Positions 1-13,581 of a stretch of 64,000 nucleotides of DNA are shown piece after piece. The notes under the pieces were generated by a model. That model saw only the letters and a list, made by a program, of their open reading frames with translations. It was not told the DNA's origin and ran no database searches. How positions within the stretch are numbered: the first letter of the stretch is position 1; the number at the start of each line of letters is the position of its first letter. Position numbers and translations under genes: made by a program. The stretch is from Nymphaea colorata (Eukaryota > Streptophyta > Magnoliopsida > Nymphaeales > Nymphaeaceae), in NCBI RefSeq assembly GCF_008831285.2, contig NC_045145.1, positions 20,724,040-20,788,039 of the forward strand, written 5' to 3'.

Positions 1-2689
1 TTAAGGCCGTCCATCTAAAGTAAATAGACGATTAAAAGGAAAACAAATAAAAAAATTTGTAAATTAATATTAAATAACAAAAATGTCCAACACATTTTTC
101 TCTTAACTGTCCATCTTATTTGATTGGATGGTGTAAATTAGATGACTAAGTAAGACTCCAAAAAATTAGAGTCACAATTCAGTTTATATATATATATATA
201 TATATAAAAGAAAAGGTGCTACATGTAGGTTAGGTTGGTGTGGACAGTTCCCTACACCTACACCTCTACAATTGACTGTATTTAAACTGGGTTCAGTTTT
301 ATCTTTGGTACATAGAAGATAAGAAAAGAGTGAACCGGAAACCTAGCGGTTTATCTTAAAGAAAACTCCCACTTATTTAGCGTTTGACTGTCTTCAAGTT
401 AACACACGACATTTAATTGAAAACCAGTAACTATATAGCATATCACCAAATATAGTCTGTCGAAATTGTAAAAAAATTGTCCACTGATCATTGAGCCCTT
501 CTTTTTTTTAACCTTTTTTTACTCAGGGGTAAGAATGCAAACTCAGATTATAACTAACCTGAACTGTCCAATTAAAAATATTAAGAATAAAGAATAAATT
601 CTCTGAAATAACAGCACGGACCATTAATTTCTATATTATTTCTTTGACCAACTATGCCAAATGACCTGCATTTGCAATTTGATGAGAGGTTGGAACTGTT
701 CCCGTTTTCTTATAGGCAGGGGCCAAAAATAACTTTTTTTTTTCCCTCAAGAGCCGAATTATTTCTTCAAAACTTTAATGGAGGTTTTAATATAATTTTT
801 CAATTTTTTATGTGGGTTAAATTAAAATTTTTAAATTTTACAAATATAATTTTTATTTTCTAAAAATATGAGGAAGGGCCATGGCCCTCCCTCCCTTTTG
901 CCTTTGTCCTTATCCCAGGGTTTAACGCTGTTTTTGGCAGTGCATCTATCATTTAGTCGCTGTTGAAGGACAATGGCAACATAAAACTTTCACCAACCAA
1001 ATTAACCACTCGCATTTACTTTTCAATAATTTGAAATGACACTTTCAATTCATCCGTATCCCAGCCGCAGCAGTCCCCAAAGATATTTTCTTTTGTTAAT
1101 ATTTACCCCACACTACATTGATGCATGGATGTATGATTTTAGTTTTAAGCTTTTTTATAATTCTCCTAAGCTCTCTCCTAATTTTCATTAGGAGACTAAA
1201 TTTTAAGACTGAAATCAACTCCGAATAATGGACGAGCAGCCATGGAATCAACAGCATATTACCATGCTAGTCATCGCCATCGCCGACTTCATGCTTCTAT
1301 GGCTAAAGATTGGGTGCTATTCCCCATAGCCATGGCGGTGCAGTCGATGGACAAAAACAAAACGGGACTAAACTTAGGTTCAGAAGCCGAGAGGGCAAAG
1401 GAGAGTCGATAAAGTTGGGCCAACCAACAAGGATCACTCTAAATGGGCTTTGTTAGCATGGGAAGGCTTTCACATGGGCCCTACTCCACTCAAAATGTTT
1501 TTTATAAAGTTATATATAAATTTTAAACCATTTTACTTGTTTTATATAAAATTTTTGAAAAATAATATAAATTTGAAAACTTTAATTCAACTTTTTTCGT
1601 GAAAAATTTCTAACTTTGCCCCTGATGTCATGTATATGTACACATAGTCGTTTGTCTTTTAGTCTATATAAATTCAGGTGACATATTTTACGTGTTGGCC
1701 CATACGTTGCCGTATTTCCTTGAACAAAAATAAGATAGAGTTGAATTAGGGGTGGAGACATAAATTTTGTATTAGAATGGTCGAATTAAAGCTTCACAAC
1801 TTTAACTCGAGCCGAAATATAGTTTTTTCAAAATTTTTATGTAAGGCAATTGAAAATTACGTGTAAATAAAACTTTTAATATTTGAAAACATTGCAAATT
1901 GTAAGTAAAATTCTCGCTTGCGCTTAAAAAAAAAAAGAGTACGGGAACAACGTCATATTGGGAAAGTAATTTCGTGTTAGTGTACTCTCAATCTTCTCCA
2001 CTTTCTTTGGTCAGTTTGTTTTCCCCATCATAGCTTCACCAGTGTATTCCGTCCTCGTTTACTATGCATGATATGCAGAAAACAGCTAGCATCAATGGCG
2101 GCACACCAGGCAGCGGAAAATTAAATTTACAAGCAAACCTTAGAGGGAATTTTGATGGCAGCCCAAAACCAGGTTTTTTGGTGTTGGTTTTACTTCAAAA
2201 ACATGGTTTCAAGTGGGTTTAAATGACATCAAAACCGAGTTTTTGTAGATAAAACTAATTTAAAGTTTTCGTGAAAACTTAATTTTTCACTAAATCAAGT
2301 GTTTTTTTCAACCCCTTAATGTTTTTGAAAGAGCAACAAAATTCTGATCCCATCCGAGCATTTTGTATGAAAATTAAGAGGCATCAATTTTAATTTTAAC
2401 ATTTGAACGCGGCCACGATATGACGAAGGAGAATGATTCAAAAATGAAGAGAACACTCAAGAGGATGTCACGATGAGGAGGGAGATGACTTAGAGCGGCC
2501 GTGGAAAGAGGGAAGGCGTTGATGGCATGAGCTTTCCCTTGGACGGTGGGAGGGGCGGAGAAAGAAAGGAAGGGAGCAGGAGACGTTGCGGCAGTGTCGA
2601 CTAACAGAAGGAAGGAAGGGAAGCGGCTGCCGCCGCAAACGTAGTCATACGTCCTCTGATAGCGACGCCTTCGTGACCACGTCTACGGG
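1..2689. other. AT-rich intergenic sequence, no gene seen
   Basis: No open frame with recognisable product. There are poly-A/T runs and one TA tract. A palindromic GGGCCATGGCCCTCC patch near 876-892 resembles the inner ends of the GCGGAGCCA MITE-like family. Confidence 0.5.
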
Positions 2690-3560
2690 TTGAAGTGGCC
2701 ACCGGTGCCGGTGCCTTCTGCCACCAGTTCAGCAAGAAATTCTGTCTATGCCGACGCCTCATCTAGTCCACCTAATTCCGAAGCTACCACCTGTAAATTT
2801 CAAGTTTGGTCTCAAACTTAGAGATTTTTTTTTGTTCATGGTGGAAACAGAAGCCGCAGTGTTGACGGTTATACCACGAATCTACTTAGGTCCTAAACAA
2901 CCATATGAACTAAGAATAAAGAGTGAGGCTTTTGAAGGATGGGGCCGGTGCCGGTGCCTGCTGCCACCATCCTCCCTACTGTTACACTGACTCTTGTGCC
3001 GGTTTAGGAAAAAAAAAGGTTCCCAAATGCCGGCCCTTGATTTCGTCCACCTACTTTCGAAGCTACCACCTAAACTTCAAGTCGTGTTTGAAAGCTGGAA
3101 CTTTTTTTTTTTTTTTTTTTTTGAAAAATTTGTCGGTCAAAACATAGGCTCAAATGTGAAACTCTAGAAACTCTAGTTGACGGTTGTACCATTGATCTGC
3201 CTATATCCTCAAACAGCCCTTAAGCTCTGGAGGGTGGGTTGAAGTGGCCACCATGTCCGTCCTTGTTTTCACTATCCTCCCCATTAGTATGCTAACTCGT
3301 GCACCTGTTCAAGAAAAAAATTCTTTCAATGCGGACACCTGATCTCATTCACCTATTTTTGAAGCTTGCACCTTGCAAACTTTGAGTTTGTGTTTGAAAG
3401 CTGGAGAAAGTTTTTCTTGTTTTTTTCTTGTAGGCCAAAACATAACATGCATGACGAATTCTACGAATTCTAATTGATAGTTGTACCATAGGTCTACCTA
3501 GATCATCAAACAGTTCTTTATGGATGAGCCCCGAGGGTTTCCGGTGCCCTTTACCAAAAA
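2690..3560. repeat. Three diverged tandem copies of a unit of about 280 bp
   Basis: Landmarks recur in order at about 2690-2915, 2935-3225 and 3230-3520: GAAGTGGCCACC or GCCGGTGCC, a CTGCCACCA-like block, CC(T/A)CATCTAGTCCACCTA or its variants, TTCGAAGCTACCACCT, a TTTGAAAGCTGGA block with a T-run, TTGACGGTTGTACCA, and GGTCTACCTAGATC...AAACA. The copies are well diverged and not open in any shared frame, so this is an old tandem duplication of non-coding sequence. Confidence 0.7.
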
Positions 3561-5425
3561 ATATAAGCTGATGTTGTAGGGTTTTACGTGCCGAAAACTC
3601 TTTCTTTTTTTTTAAAAAAAAAAAAAATAGTTAATGTTAGGGATAACATTAGTCCAAGTTGGACGCACAAGATGAGTACTCCAAGAAACCTGGGGTATTT
3701 TTGTGATTTCCAAAAAAGAGAAGCACATTTTGGGATACAAACCCATTGGAATCCAAACAAAAATACCCTTTATCATTAGATTTATTATGTGCTCCATGTT
3801 TGAATTTGAATTGAAATGTGAATGGTAGAAGCGACAGAGCCAGAAATTTTTGGCTAAGGAGTATAATTGTAGAATTTTTCATTTTTCATGAGAAAAAACC
3901 ATATATAAATAACTAAATAATTGTAAGACATATATATATATATATATAATTGTTGCTGGCATGAGCAAATACAAGCTAGATGAACGAAAAAAGTTATGTG
4001 AATCCTAGTCTGACTTTCGTATTCAAATATGCATTGTATAGGAATATGGCCTTTAAATTCAAATTCTAATCTGAATCCAACTTTTCAATTAACAACTGCA
4101 ATCAAACCGCCCTATGATACATTAACATCCCGCTTTCGGAATGTATGCATATTGAATAGGGAGAGTTTAAACTGACCATGTTAATGTTTACTGTCCGATC
4201 ACAAAAATCATTCAAAAGATGCCTCTCATACTTGGTTCTTTATAAAACGATATATGGAATTTTTTTTTCAAATAAAAAAATAATTGTTACAAAAAAGACT
4301 TTCGCATGTAACACTTAACAAAACTGTTCATCAGACATTTTGTAATCGGGCAGCATGATTAAATCTTATATAAAAAATGTAATATTGAGAACGCATTATT
4401 AATGAACGTACTTTGTGGCTATTGTGCTTCTTACTAAATGCTTCATAATGAAAATTCAAAACAGACAATTATAAAATGAGTAGTGCATTAGACTTACGTA
4501 GATAATATCCATAAATGTGACAGTACTCAAGTATTTATAGTCGTTTGGTGGTTTTATTAAAATTTGACTTTATAAGGTCCAAAGTCTACACAATCCAAGA
4601 AAAAATTAATTTAAATGCTATGCATAAATTTGAATTTGTTGAAGATAAAAAATCAATGATCTTAAATTGTTTTAAATTGATAAAAAAAAATTGAATTGTC
4701 ATAAAACGCAATCCACGCGTCGGATTTAGGGTGATCTTTCTTAAAAACCCTTAGGACTAAGTATTCTAAGTTCATTGCTCTGTGAAATTTTAAAAAACAC
4801 CAGCCAAAATTTCAACCGACCAATAGGACAGAGACAAACAGAAAAAAAATGTGACTCTTCAATTCACTTGTTTGATACATTATATATATATATATATATA
4901 GCATGGCTTAACGAATATGACCGCATAAAATAATGAAATTGCCAAAAATACACCTGATTTTATAAAATCATTAGTATAAACTATTTTTTAGTTTGGTTAT
5001 GTTATAAGGTTGTAACTTTTATGAAATCTTGATCAATCAAGGCATGATGTTTTTTCTTCTACTTCTTCTTTTACTAGAGTCGTGTAAGGAATAGCTTGAA
5101 ATTGTTCATGTATCCCCGTCCGTTGGATTCTGACGGGGCAAACTAAACTGGTCAAGGGCCAGTTTAGTAATGCTCACAGAAAGAATGTCAAATTTGCTTA
5201 GCACAAGTACCAACCTTCTCCTAATTCGTCTCGACATTTATTGAAATCTTTCATTCTTGTCGTCAATAAAGTGCAAAAACCATGTTTTGTTATTCTGGAA
5301 ACAAAGACTTTGAGTACTACTTTAGTAGTTTATCTTTTGAACTGGTTTAGTGGTTGAGTCCATGCGTCCACACCAACCTCACAAAGTATGTTTAGTTTTA
5401 CATTATTGTTTTGGATATATTTCAT

Positions 5426-5460
<35 letters not shown>

Positions 5461-6420
5461 CATTAAAGTTATTGAATTAATGCTTTTCATATAAAATTTC
5501 TGGCTCTATCGGTGGCAAATTTGACTGGATTCCTGAGTTTCTCTTTGGAATGTGTAGCCATTCTCGGTGGTTTGGTGGGTTTTTGGAAGGCGACGATTAT
5601 CAAGAAGCCAAGTTTCCATGAATGAGCAGACAAAGAAATTTTCTTTGCACACTAGTGCTTCTAATTCTCATGCATTTTTCCATATTTTTTGGTTCGCTGC
5701 TCCTATACGTAAAGGGTTTGAAAAAAATCTTAATGAGTATGTAGAAACTATCTGCGCAAGCAATGACAATGAGTGCACGGGCGGAGGGAGGGGGGGGGGG
5801 GGCGCCTAGGCTATTGCCCCAACCCCACCAAATGAAAAAAAAAATTACAATGTAAAAATTAATATTTTTTAAATGTGAGTTCAGTTTGGCTTTATCCAAA
5901 TCCAACCCACAAAACTCAGTTCTCATTTGGCTCGCCCCTTAAAAAAATCCTGACTTCGTCCCTGAATGCGGGCTAAGTAGAGCCAATCTACGGAATTTTG
6001 GAACCCTTGAATACATAATAAAATGTGCGAGGGGTTTCAATGTACAAAATAAGCATATGATCGGAGCTGATCGATGTGTAAATAAACAAATTTTGTGGAA
6101 CTGCCATAGGTCTGTGCACTCCATAGCCATGGGCGGCCCCAGGTTGAGCTGCTTCCCGGAAACTTTCACTGTTTGAAATCCAGGGCTTCTTGCCGCACAA
6201 AAACAAAGTTTGGTATTCTCTACACTGGTGCATATGGTATGGACCTCAGCAGTTTGTTCTTTTGGGCAATAGTGTGCTGCCAAAGATAAAGTTTTCGCTT
6301 GACCCCGCCCGCCCCCTTTGATCACAAAGACATTGGGCACCGACCATAGTAAACATCGCTTTTCGTATGAGATATAGAATTGAGAAGACAACATATATCA
6401 GTATATGTACGTGTTAATTG
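3561..6420. other. Intergenic repeats and microsatellites, no gene seen
   Basis: Holds TA tracts and a single MITE-like end near 3831. There is a run of 13 G at 5790-5802 directly before GGCGCCTAGGCTATTGCCCC, and a repeat block to about 5965 that recurs at 16880-17050. The minus-strand open stretch at 5939-6394 has no family resemblance. Confidence 0.5.
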
Positions 6421-7330
6421 ATATTCAGCAGAGACTCGCGGATCATTTGAGATTTCCCGGCGGCGGCCGTCGCAGTCAGTCATGATCACCAATTGCCACT
6501 AGAAATTTGGCGCAGGTAAGCCGACACTGCAAGGCTTTGGACGGACTTCTTCTGGGTGTGGCCGGTAAGTTTTAGGTATCCGACTGGATCCGAATCTTCA
6601 TGTTTGAAGCGCAGATACGAATGCCGACATGCAGGATAGCGATTTGAAGCGACGCAGTCCACAACCTAATTCGATACGTGGTTCTCGTCTAGCTGTCATT
6701 TTGGCAAGCCTAAAGGTGTGCACTCTGATAGGTGAACCGGCCGGCGGCACGAATAGTGCCTTGACAGGTCAGTTGGTCCCGGCCGGCGGCCGGGTAAAAG
6801 CTGCTGCTTGGCCACAAGCTGGGCACTCACACTTCAGCATCGCGGCCGAGTCCGGCCGCACTCGGGTTGAAACTCTGGCATACGTCTTTTGAATTCAAAA
6901 CTTAGATAAGAGTCTTTTAGAGCAGCAAGGAATTTTCGGGGAGATTTCGGCGAGGTTCGGGATTCGCGTTCGGGCGGAGTTCAGAACGCGCCAAACGAGA
7001 CTTTTTTAGGGGGAGATTCTAGAGAAAATGGACGGCGCATGGGACTGGGAGTGTCCCGCAGCTTAACGATCTGCAGCACCGTCCAGCTTTCAACGCCTGA
7101 TGGTGACTGGTCTGAGGTTCGGCTACCTCCGTCTCTCTCGCTTTCACATGGAAAGCACTGGGACGCAACTCCCCCGACCGACCAAGAGGAGCCTTCTCGT
7201 CGTCACCGCCACTCTAGCGGCACTGGTAAAAGGGACGAGCGGCCGCCGGCCGGTGTTCCTTTGCCGGGGGCCGCGCACGACTCATCTCAGTTCAGAAAAA
7301 ATTCAAACCAGTAAGGCCAAACCTCAACCG
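6421..7330. other. GC-rich island without a recognisable gene
   Basis: Composition rises sharply, with CCGGCGGCGG and CCGGCCGGCGG words. Several short open frames overlap on the plus strand (around 6629-6892 and 7039-7396), none with a recognisable product. It could be a decayed first exon plus promoter or the GC-rich core of an old transposon. Confidence 0.3.
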
Positions 7331-10300
7331 AACAGCCACTCTATATGGCGTCAGGAAAAGCATACCTCTTTCTCTATCTTATGCTGCTTTGCATAGAGTA
7401 AGTTGTGTGACATGCAACCAATATACGCCAAAAAAACATGGATATTTATTGGTAATTATTTATAAAATGTCTTTTCGTTAGATTTTCATTTTTACAAAAA
7501 AAAATATATATTTTTTATTAATTAAGAGAATCTTCGTCGCACGAAAATTCATACACTAATATGACATACATAACCAACTTCTGCATTGCAAGTACGATCT
7601 TGATGTGCTCTATATACTTAATAAAAAGATTTTGAGGTATTTTCAGCATTTGTATAAAAAAGAACATATTGTGCGGGAATCAAACATATTGCCACAAACC
7701 AAATATGTCATGCATTTTTCCCCCCGCTCAACCGTATACTTTCGATAGCTAAGGTCACTCTTGATGAATCAAACACTGAAGAGAATCGGACATCTAACCG
7801 AAATGCTTTAAAAAATCAAATATAAATTCACCGAGATTCAGATTTAAATTAAATAATAGAAAAATATTCTATATTCAATATACATACATGTTCAAAGTTG
7901 GAATTTAACATATCATAACGTGATTTAGATTCCGTGTATACGTGGAAGTCAGAAAGTCAGATTCATATGTGAAGAAAAAGCCGGGATTCAATTCTGTTTC
8001 GTGTTGGGAATCTAAAAATTGATTTCAGGTATGCTATAAAATTTTCTTCCTTCGTTGTTGAATTTGGGATTCTGAGTATCTGATCGTTTGAATATAATAT
8101 AGTAAAGAGAACATCAGATTCGAATTTGATTTTGTATGCGTCATATATAATAGCAGGCCATTTGGTAAAAGAACAAACAACTTGCATATAAAAAATCATA
8201 TTCAGAAATTTCATCCAAGGAACTTTTGAAAGAAAAAAGAAAATCTAAAGCTACTGCACGCAAAGAAAAGAAGGCGAGTTTGGTTTGTCTTGTACTGAAG
8301 GTACAAAGGCGACTAGAATCTTCGGTCTAATGCCAATTTAACAACTAACAACTAATGTCGCAGTTTAAATATAATTCCTCGAATGAAATGCTTCGACTTT
8401 TGTTCATGCTTTAGTTTGGTCAATGGGCAGCGTTCTACCTAACCCAGGCTTCTTCAAACTTACAAAGAAAATGCCAAGGGAAGAAGAAACAGATGCAGGG
8501 AAGCGACTACCAAGTCTAAGGACATGTTAGAAAGAAGCTTGCTTGCGAAAGAAGAAGACGACGACGACGAGCATATATATATATACATATAAAGACACTG
8601 CAAAGACACCAATGATCATCCGATCTAGTGCCGAACACGTCTTCTTTCTCCATTCCACTGAAGAATTTTGACGTGAGGGTGTTGGTTTTGAAAAGCAAAA
8701 CGTAGTGAGAATGGCGCAGCCGCCGTCGCGAAGTTCAACGCCAAAGTCTACAACTTAACTTAAAAACATTTTTTACGGGTCGTCTCTGCAACACGAGCGC
8801 ACCGTCCTCGTCTCTCTCAAGGCAACTCGCTTTCTCATGTGCTTTCGTATGTTGCTTCACCTCGACTACACGGGTCCCATTTGCTTCTGCTGTTGTCTTT
8901 TTGTAGAAGTTTGTAGATGGTTTGAGTTAGAGGCAGGTTCAGTATCTACCAAATTCAGCTAGCAATGGCGGTGGCGGAGCCAGAAAAATTATGTTCAGAA
9001 ACACTTATATATTCGAAGGTACACCTCTATATGTGTAAAAGAAAATATTAAATTTACCAATGTAAAAATAAAGGAATTCTAATGAGCTGGCTACCCCGGT
9101 GAGATTTTGTCGGGTTGTTGTTGAATATCATGTGGGAAAGCCGTCTTTGATCCTCTTTTCTTTCTGTCCGTAAGGCACAAAGCTACTTTGGGACATATGT
9201 GGTTCAATGGTATATCATTCAACTTCAGAGTCGTGCATGTCATAGTTTACAGTATAGAGAAGTAGTAGCCATGAAAATCAAGTCGAGGGAGTCAAGTCAA
9301 CTTTATAGTTGAATATCAAAGTCGAACTCCTAGTAATTCGTTATCAAACTGCGGAGTGAATCCCAATCTGATTAGCATTTGGATCCAGATTCCTTTACTA
9401 GATCCAGCTAGCCGAATTTAAATTGAAATTGGATTCGGCATTTGGATATATTTAATTCATTTACATCCCAATTCTTTATCGCCTTTTGTTTGCTAACAAG
9501 TGACAACACCGATGAAAACCACGGAAAGAACCTTGATTCTTGAATCTAGTGTCGGATTTATATTATATATTGTGGATTATTTCATGAATCTCAATGTATA
9601 TTATATATATGTTGATGTGAATTTTGAGTACAAAAAATGGGGAAACGATATAAGATACGTGTGTTGTCCAATAAGTAGGTTTATGAGTTTTTGAACGATC
9701 AGCAGTAAGCAATTTGAAAAATGTCCGGCTTCTAAAATCTAGTTTACATCTTGAGAAAGGTATCTCGAGTTAATTCCTCAGTTTCTAGACATGACGACCA
9801 CTAGAAAAAACTGGTTTCGACAAGGTGGCATAAAATTCAACGAGGACAGAAAAAAAAAAATATGTTAGAAGCACAGTTTCTAGCTATAATCCAAAACATT
9901 AACGTCGAATCATCATATATTGAGAAAAATAATTGCTAACAACTACTAAATGGGGGCCCAAATCACACCTCTTTCGCTTAGTCAAGTTCACATAATAACA
10001 ATGATATTTTCCCCCTTATGATATCATAACTAAGCAATCACTTGCAACGTAAAGGACAAATATGAAAAGGTGAACGATCCCCATATTCCCAATTGACGTG
10101 CCCAAAATCTCAGGCTCTTATTGGGCAAATTATAGTAGGTGCACTAGCAATTTGGGTTCAGATTGATCCAACTTTCACTGAATTTGACTTTGATTTATAT
10201 GTAATATGTTCAATCTTTATATCACTAAATGGTCTTGCATTTTCCTTCAATTAGAAAAAGATATTGTCTTGGGGGTCTCACGCTAAAGGCGGTTTCTCTT

Positions 10301-11080
10301 AAGTAAACATTAATAAAAAGATTGAACATATTCGCTGCATTTACATGGCCAATTATGGCCAAATTCATGACCCCGCAATTTTAGAAAAATCGGGAAACAA
10401 GAGGCCTTTTACAATTAAATAATGGACAGTTGGTTATAGTTGGTAAACCCGTGAATCAAAGCTATCTGCTGACAATGGGGTCCTCGGTCAAGAGTGATTT
10501 GATCGCCGTGTGACTCAAGTGATAAACTTTTGTTGTCTATTTTTTATGCAATTAGACGAAGAAATTCAACATGCTTTAAAATACTAATTATCGGGCATAT
10601 ACAATCAACCGTTGTCTGCGGACATCAAGCACAAATTGCTAGTGTTATACAGCTAGAAAACAACAATAAACAACTAAACAAACAGCAGCTAAAAATCAAT
10701 TGAGTAGGAGGTTAACAACCCATTGCCCGAAAATTACCCTAAAGTCTGTTTGCTTGGTCATTGGTCAAACATTACTTTCAAGATTTGACATTTAACAGCT
10801 AGGTTCATCATGTGAGACACTTATATATACAAACAGCGGGTTTATGTGACCGATTGAAAGCGCAGAAAAAAATTACCTAACATCTTTGCAAGTTCTACTA
10901 ATGGAAGTTGTAAGAGATCAGGTCCCACAGACTGCCCACTTTTTGCAGAAGCAGGCGAACCTATGAAATTATTTTGATTTACATAAAACACAGGCATTAT
11001 ACCATTATACAACCGAATAGAAGGTCTTTTGGTGGAATGGAGATCCCAGTGACAGGCAAAAGGTTGGCTGCTTGGAAGGG
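7331..11080. other. AT-rich intergenic sequence, no gene seen
   Basis: GGATTC-family scraps occur near 7830-8120 and 9355-9480, and a GGCGGAGCCAGAA end is at 8970. Nothing coding was recognised. Confidence 0.5.
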
Positions 11081-11087
11081 GCAGACC

Positions 11088-11314
11088 CTAGAGCTGCACA
11101 CGAGATGAGTCGAACCCGAGCTTGGCCAGTTCGAGCACGACTCGTCCGAGCTCCCTATAGCAAGCTCGAGCTTGACATGACAACACAAAATCGAACTCGA
11201 CTCGTTTATCGTTTCGAGTATTTTGTTAGCTCAAACTTGATTCGTATACAAGAGGGTCGAGCACGAGCAAGTTCAAGTCGAGCCTGAGTTGACTCGACTA
11301 GTTGTGCAGCCCTA
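11088..11314. mobile_element. MITE-like element with CTAGAGCTGCACA ends
   Basis: The left end is CTAGAGCTGCACA and the reverse complement of the right end is CTAGGGCTGCACA (one mismatch). The interior is made of GAGCTCGA and CGACTCG-type palindromic words. About 227 bp, no coding capacity. The same word content appears at 16690-17304. Confidence 0.55.
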
Positions 11315-11636
11315 GTCATATATAATAGCCGGTAGAGCTGAGAGAGCTACAGTGACATTATAGTTCGGAAGTATACTACTTATGTGAATCGAATTAATGA
11401 TAAACCTTCTATCTAAGCATTAACTCGACCAGCTATGTTGAGCCCCTTGGAGAGAGAGAGATTTTGAGCAGTACTCAACCATTTGGGGGGTCAGTAGGGT
11501 CCCTAGTCCTAGAGAGTGGCCCAGCAAGCTGGCTCGGGTGATCCGATCCCTCCTAAAATGTGCCAAACTATAGGAATAACAGTTGGCCTTGAAATAAAAA
11601 TTGACCAATGAGTACATATACTTTATGAGACATAAA

Positions 11637-11779
11637 TGGGGGATGTCAATAGATACATATTTGGATGGGAATTCAAATTTGAAACAAATGAAAAAAATGT
11701 ATATTTGAATCCCAATCTGAAATCTGTTTCTACAATCCAAATCTGATCTAAATCTGACATTTGAATTGACATCCAAATC
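11637..11779. mobile_element. Short GGATTC-family element
   Basis: The left end GGGGGATGTCAATAGATAC pairs with the right-hand ATTTGAATTGACATCCAAAT. The interior is AATCCCAATCTGAAATC and similar words, about 140 bp. Related GGATTC-rich patches without clear ends lie at 7830-8120, 9355-9480, 18410-18500, 20780-20960, 23405-23730 and 48940-49200. Confidence 0.4.
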
Positions 11780-12156
11780 CGAATCTGAATTTTAAGCTGA
11801 TTTTCAAAATGTAAGGGCATTGAATATAAGATATTTATTCCTACAAAAAAGGAAGCAAAAAAAAAAAAAAGAAGAAGACGGAAAAGCAAAACAAAAAGTA
11901 AAAACAGTGAGAAGAAGTATGCGTGCTTGGGACTCAAACAGGGAACCTAGCACAGAGTCCTGTGCTGGGTTCTATACAATTTTTTCTAATAACTCTCAAA
12001 TCCAAACCTAAGTTGAAATTTTGTCAATACATCATATTATTTAAAATGTAGGAATGCAATTTTAGTGGGAGGCATTTTTTTATTTTTTCAGGTTAACAAG
12101 TTAATAATAGTACACACAGTGCAGTGCAGTGCAGTTCATTGTAAACATGCTTCCAA

Positions 12157-12262
12157 AAATTGAGATTAATTCATGAAACATTATTACAAGTATTCTATGA
12201 ATCTGCCCTATTTTTAAATTGAGATTGATTCATGAAACATTATTACAAGTATTCTATGAATC
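12157..12262. repeat. 47-bp direct tandem duplication
   Basis: A block beginning AAATTGAGATT and ending TTCTATGAATC is at 12157-12203 and again at 12216-12262, with one difference (ATTAATTC versus ATTGATTC), separated by 12 bases. A recent local duplication. Confidence 0.9.
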
Positions 12263-12663
12263 CCTATTCTTTCAGTCGGATACTTGGAACAGTAATAAAA
12301 TGTTGTCATTGCCAAACAATCTCTCAAAGTTCAAAGCTCTTTGACCATTGAATGGTTTTTGTGAAAAATGTGAAGGTCGATTAAAATGGGTAACCCAGGA
12401 ACATTTGAGATGCCTTTTTGTTATTTTCATAAGAAGTCACTTGTTGAATTGCAACTTTACGCTTATAAGGGAGGTCTTTAATTTATCTCTAAAGATATTC
12501 TTATCATTTCTAAAGGGCCTAACGTATAGCCTATGCAGCAAAGGCTGACCCTCTTCAAACGTTTACAAAAAAGGTCTTCTGTTTTGCCCTTAGTAAGTAA
12601 AACGTGGGAGCAGAAACACACAGTTTTCCATCATATATATGCAAGTTCTTCGGGCGTTTTAGG

Positions 12664-13109
12664 TAGAGATGTCAATATATTTGATTTGAATCGGATGTCC
12701 GACCATTTCGATCACAAAAAAATTGGATACGAAAGAAAATAATATCTGATTAAGAAATCAGATCAAATTCGGATTTAATAAATGGCATCCGATCGAATTT
12801 GGATTCGGATTCAGATATACATAAACATCCAACCAGATTCAAACACTGATTTGGACTGGATTCGTTTTTAGACAAATATAATGTATCTAATGCTATTAAA
12901 TTTTGAAAATTGGCAAAATCTGGTTCAAAATTCTCATTCGGATATGAATTAAAAGTTGGATTCAGATTGTAAACTCAGATTTTGGATTCAGATTCAGATT
13001 CAGATATGACTTTCTTTATTCAAATTTAAATCCAAATATGTGAATATTCGAAAAAGGAGATATGATTAAAGATATATCCAATCCGAATCTAATCCATTAA
13101 CATTCCTAG
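12664..13109. mobile_element. GGATTC-rich element with TAGAGATGTCAAT-type ends
   Basis: The left end TAGAGATGTCAATAT pairs imperfectly with the reverse complement of the right end (TAGGAATGTTAATGG). The interior is saturated with GGATTC, CAGATT and AATCCAAAT words in irregular tandem order (for example near 12960-13010). It is non-coding. Other members are listed separately. Confidence 0.5.
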
Positions 13110-13581
13110 TTTCAGGTAAATAAGAGATTAACAACGCACTGCTAGGAAAAAAGGTCCTAAGGTCCCCGCCAATTCCAGTTGCTTCGTGGGTCCTGGGCTG
13201 ACTCAGAGTCCCTCAACAGTTCAAGTGCTTGGCGATAGATTGAAGACGTTCGAGTCGAAAGTAGCTTAGACATGGATGTCTCCATGCCTATCTTAACATA
13301 GTAGCTATATAAAAGAATGTAAAAGCTATAGACTGCTGCAACTCAAAAGAGTTCCGCAAGTATTGCGACCACAGAAAAGGTGATGTCTCCATATTGTTGC
13401 ACGTCATGTCTAGAGTTCGATATAAAACCAAACAAATGCGATATTTTTCAGAGATCTGATGCAGTCTATTCAAAAACTAGTTAGGACGAGAAACATGGCA
13501 GCGTTGGTCTACGTAACTGTAGGTCCGTTTCTTCTGCATTTATAAAGTCTGTTAAACCTTTTATCAGGGAAGGAAGAACTA

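Noticed and set aside
7039-7396. Two overlapping plus-strand frames in the GC-rich island
   Set aside because: No recognisable domain, no splice continuity, no neighbouring exons.
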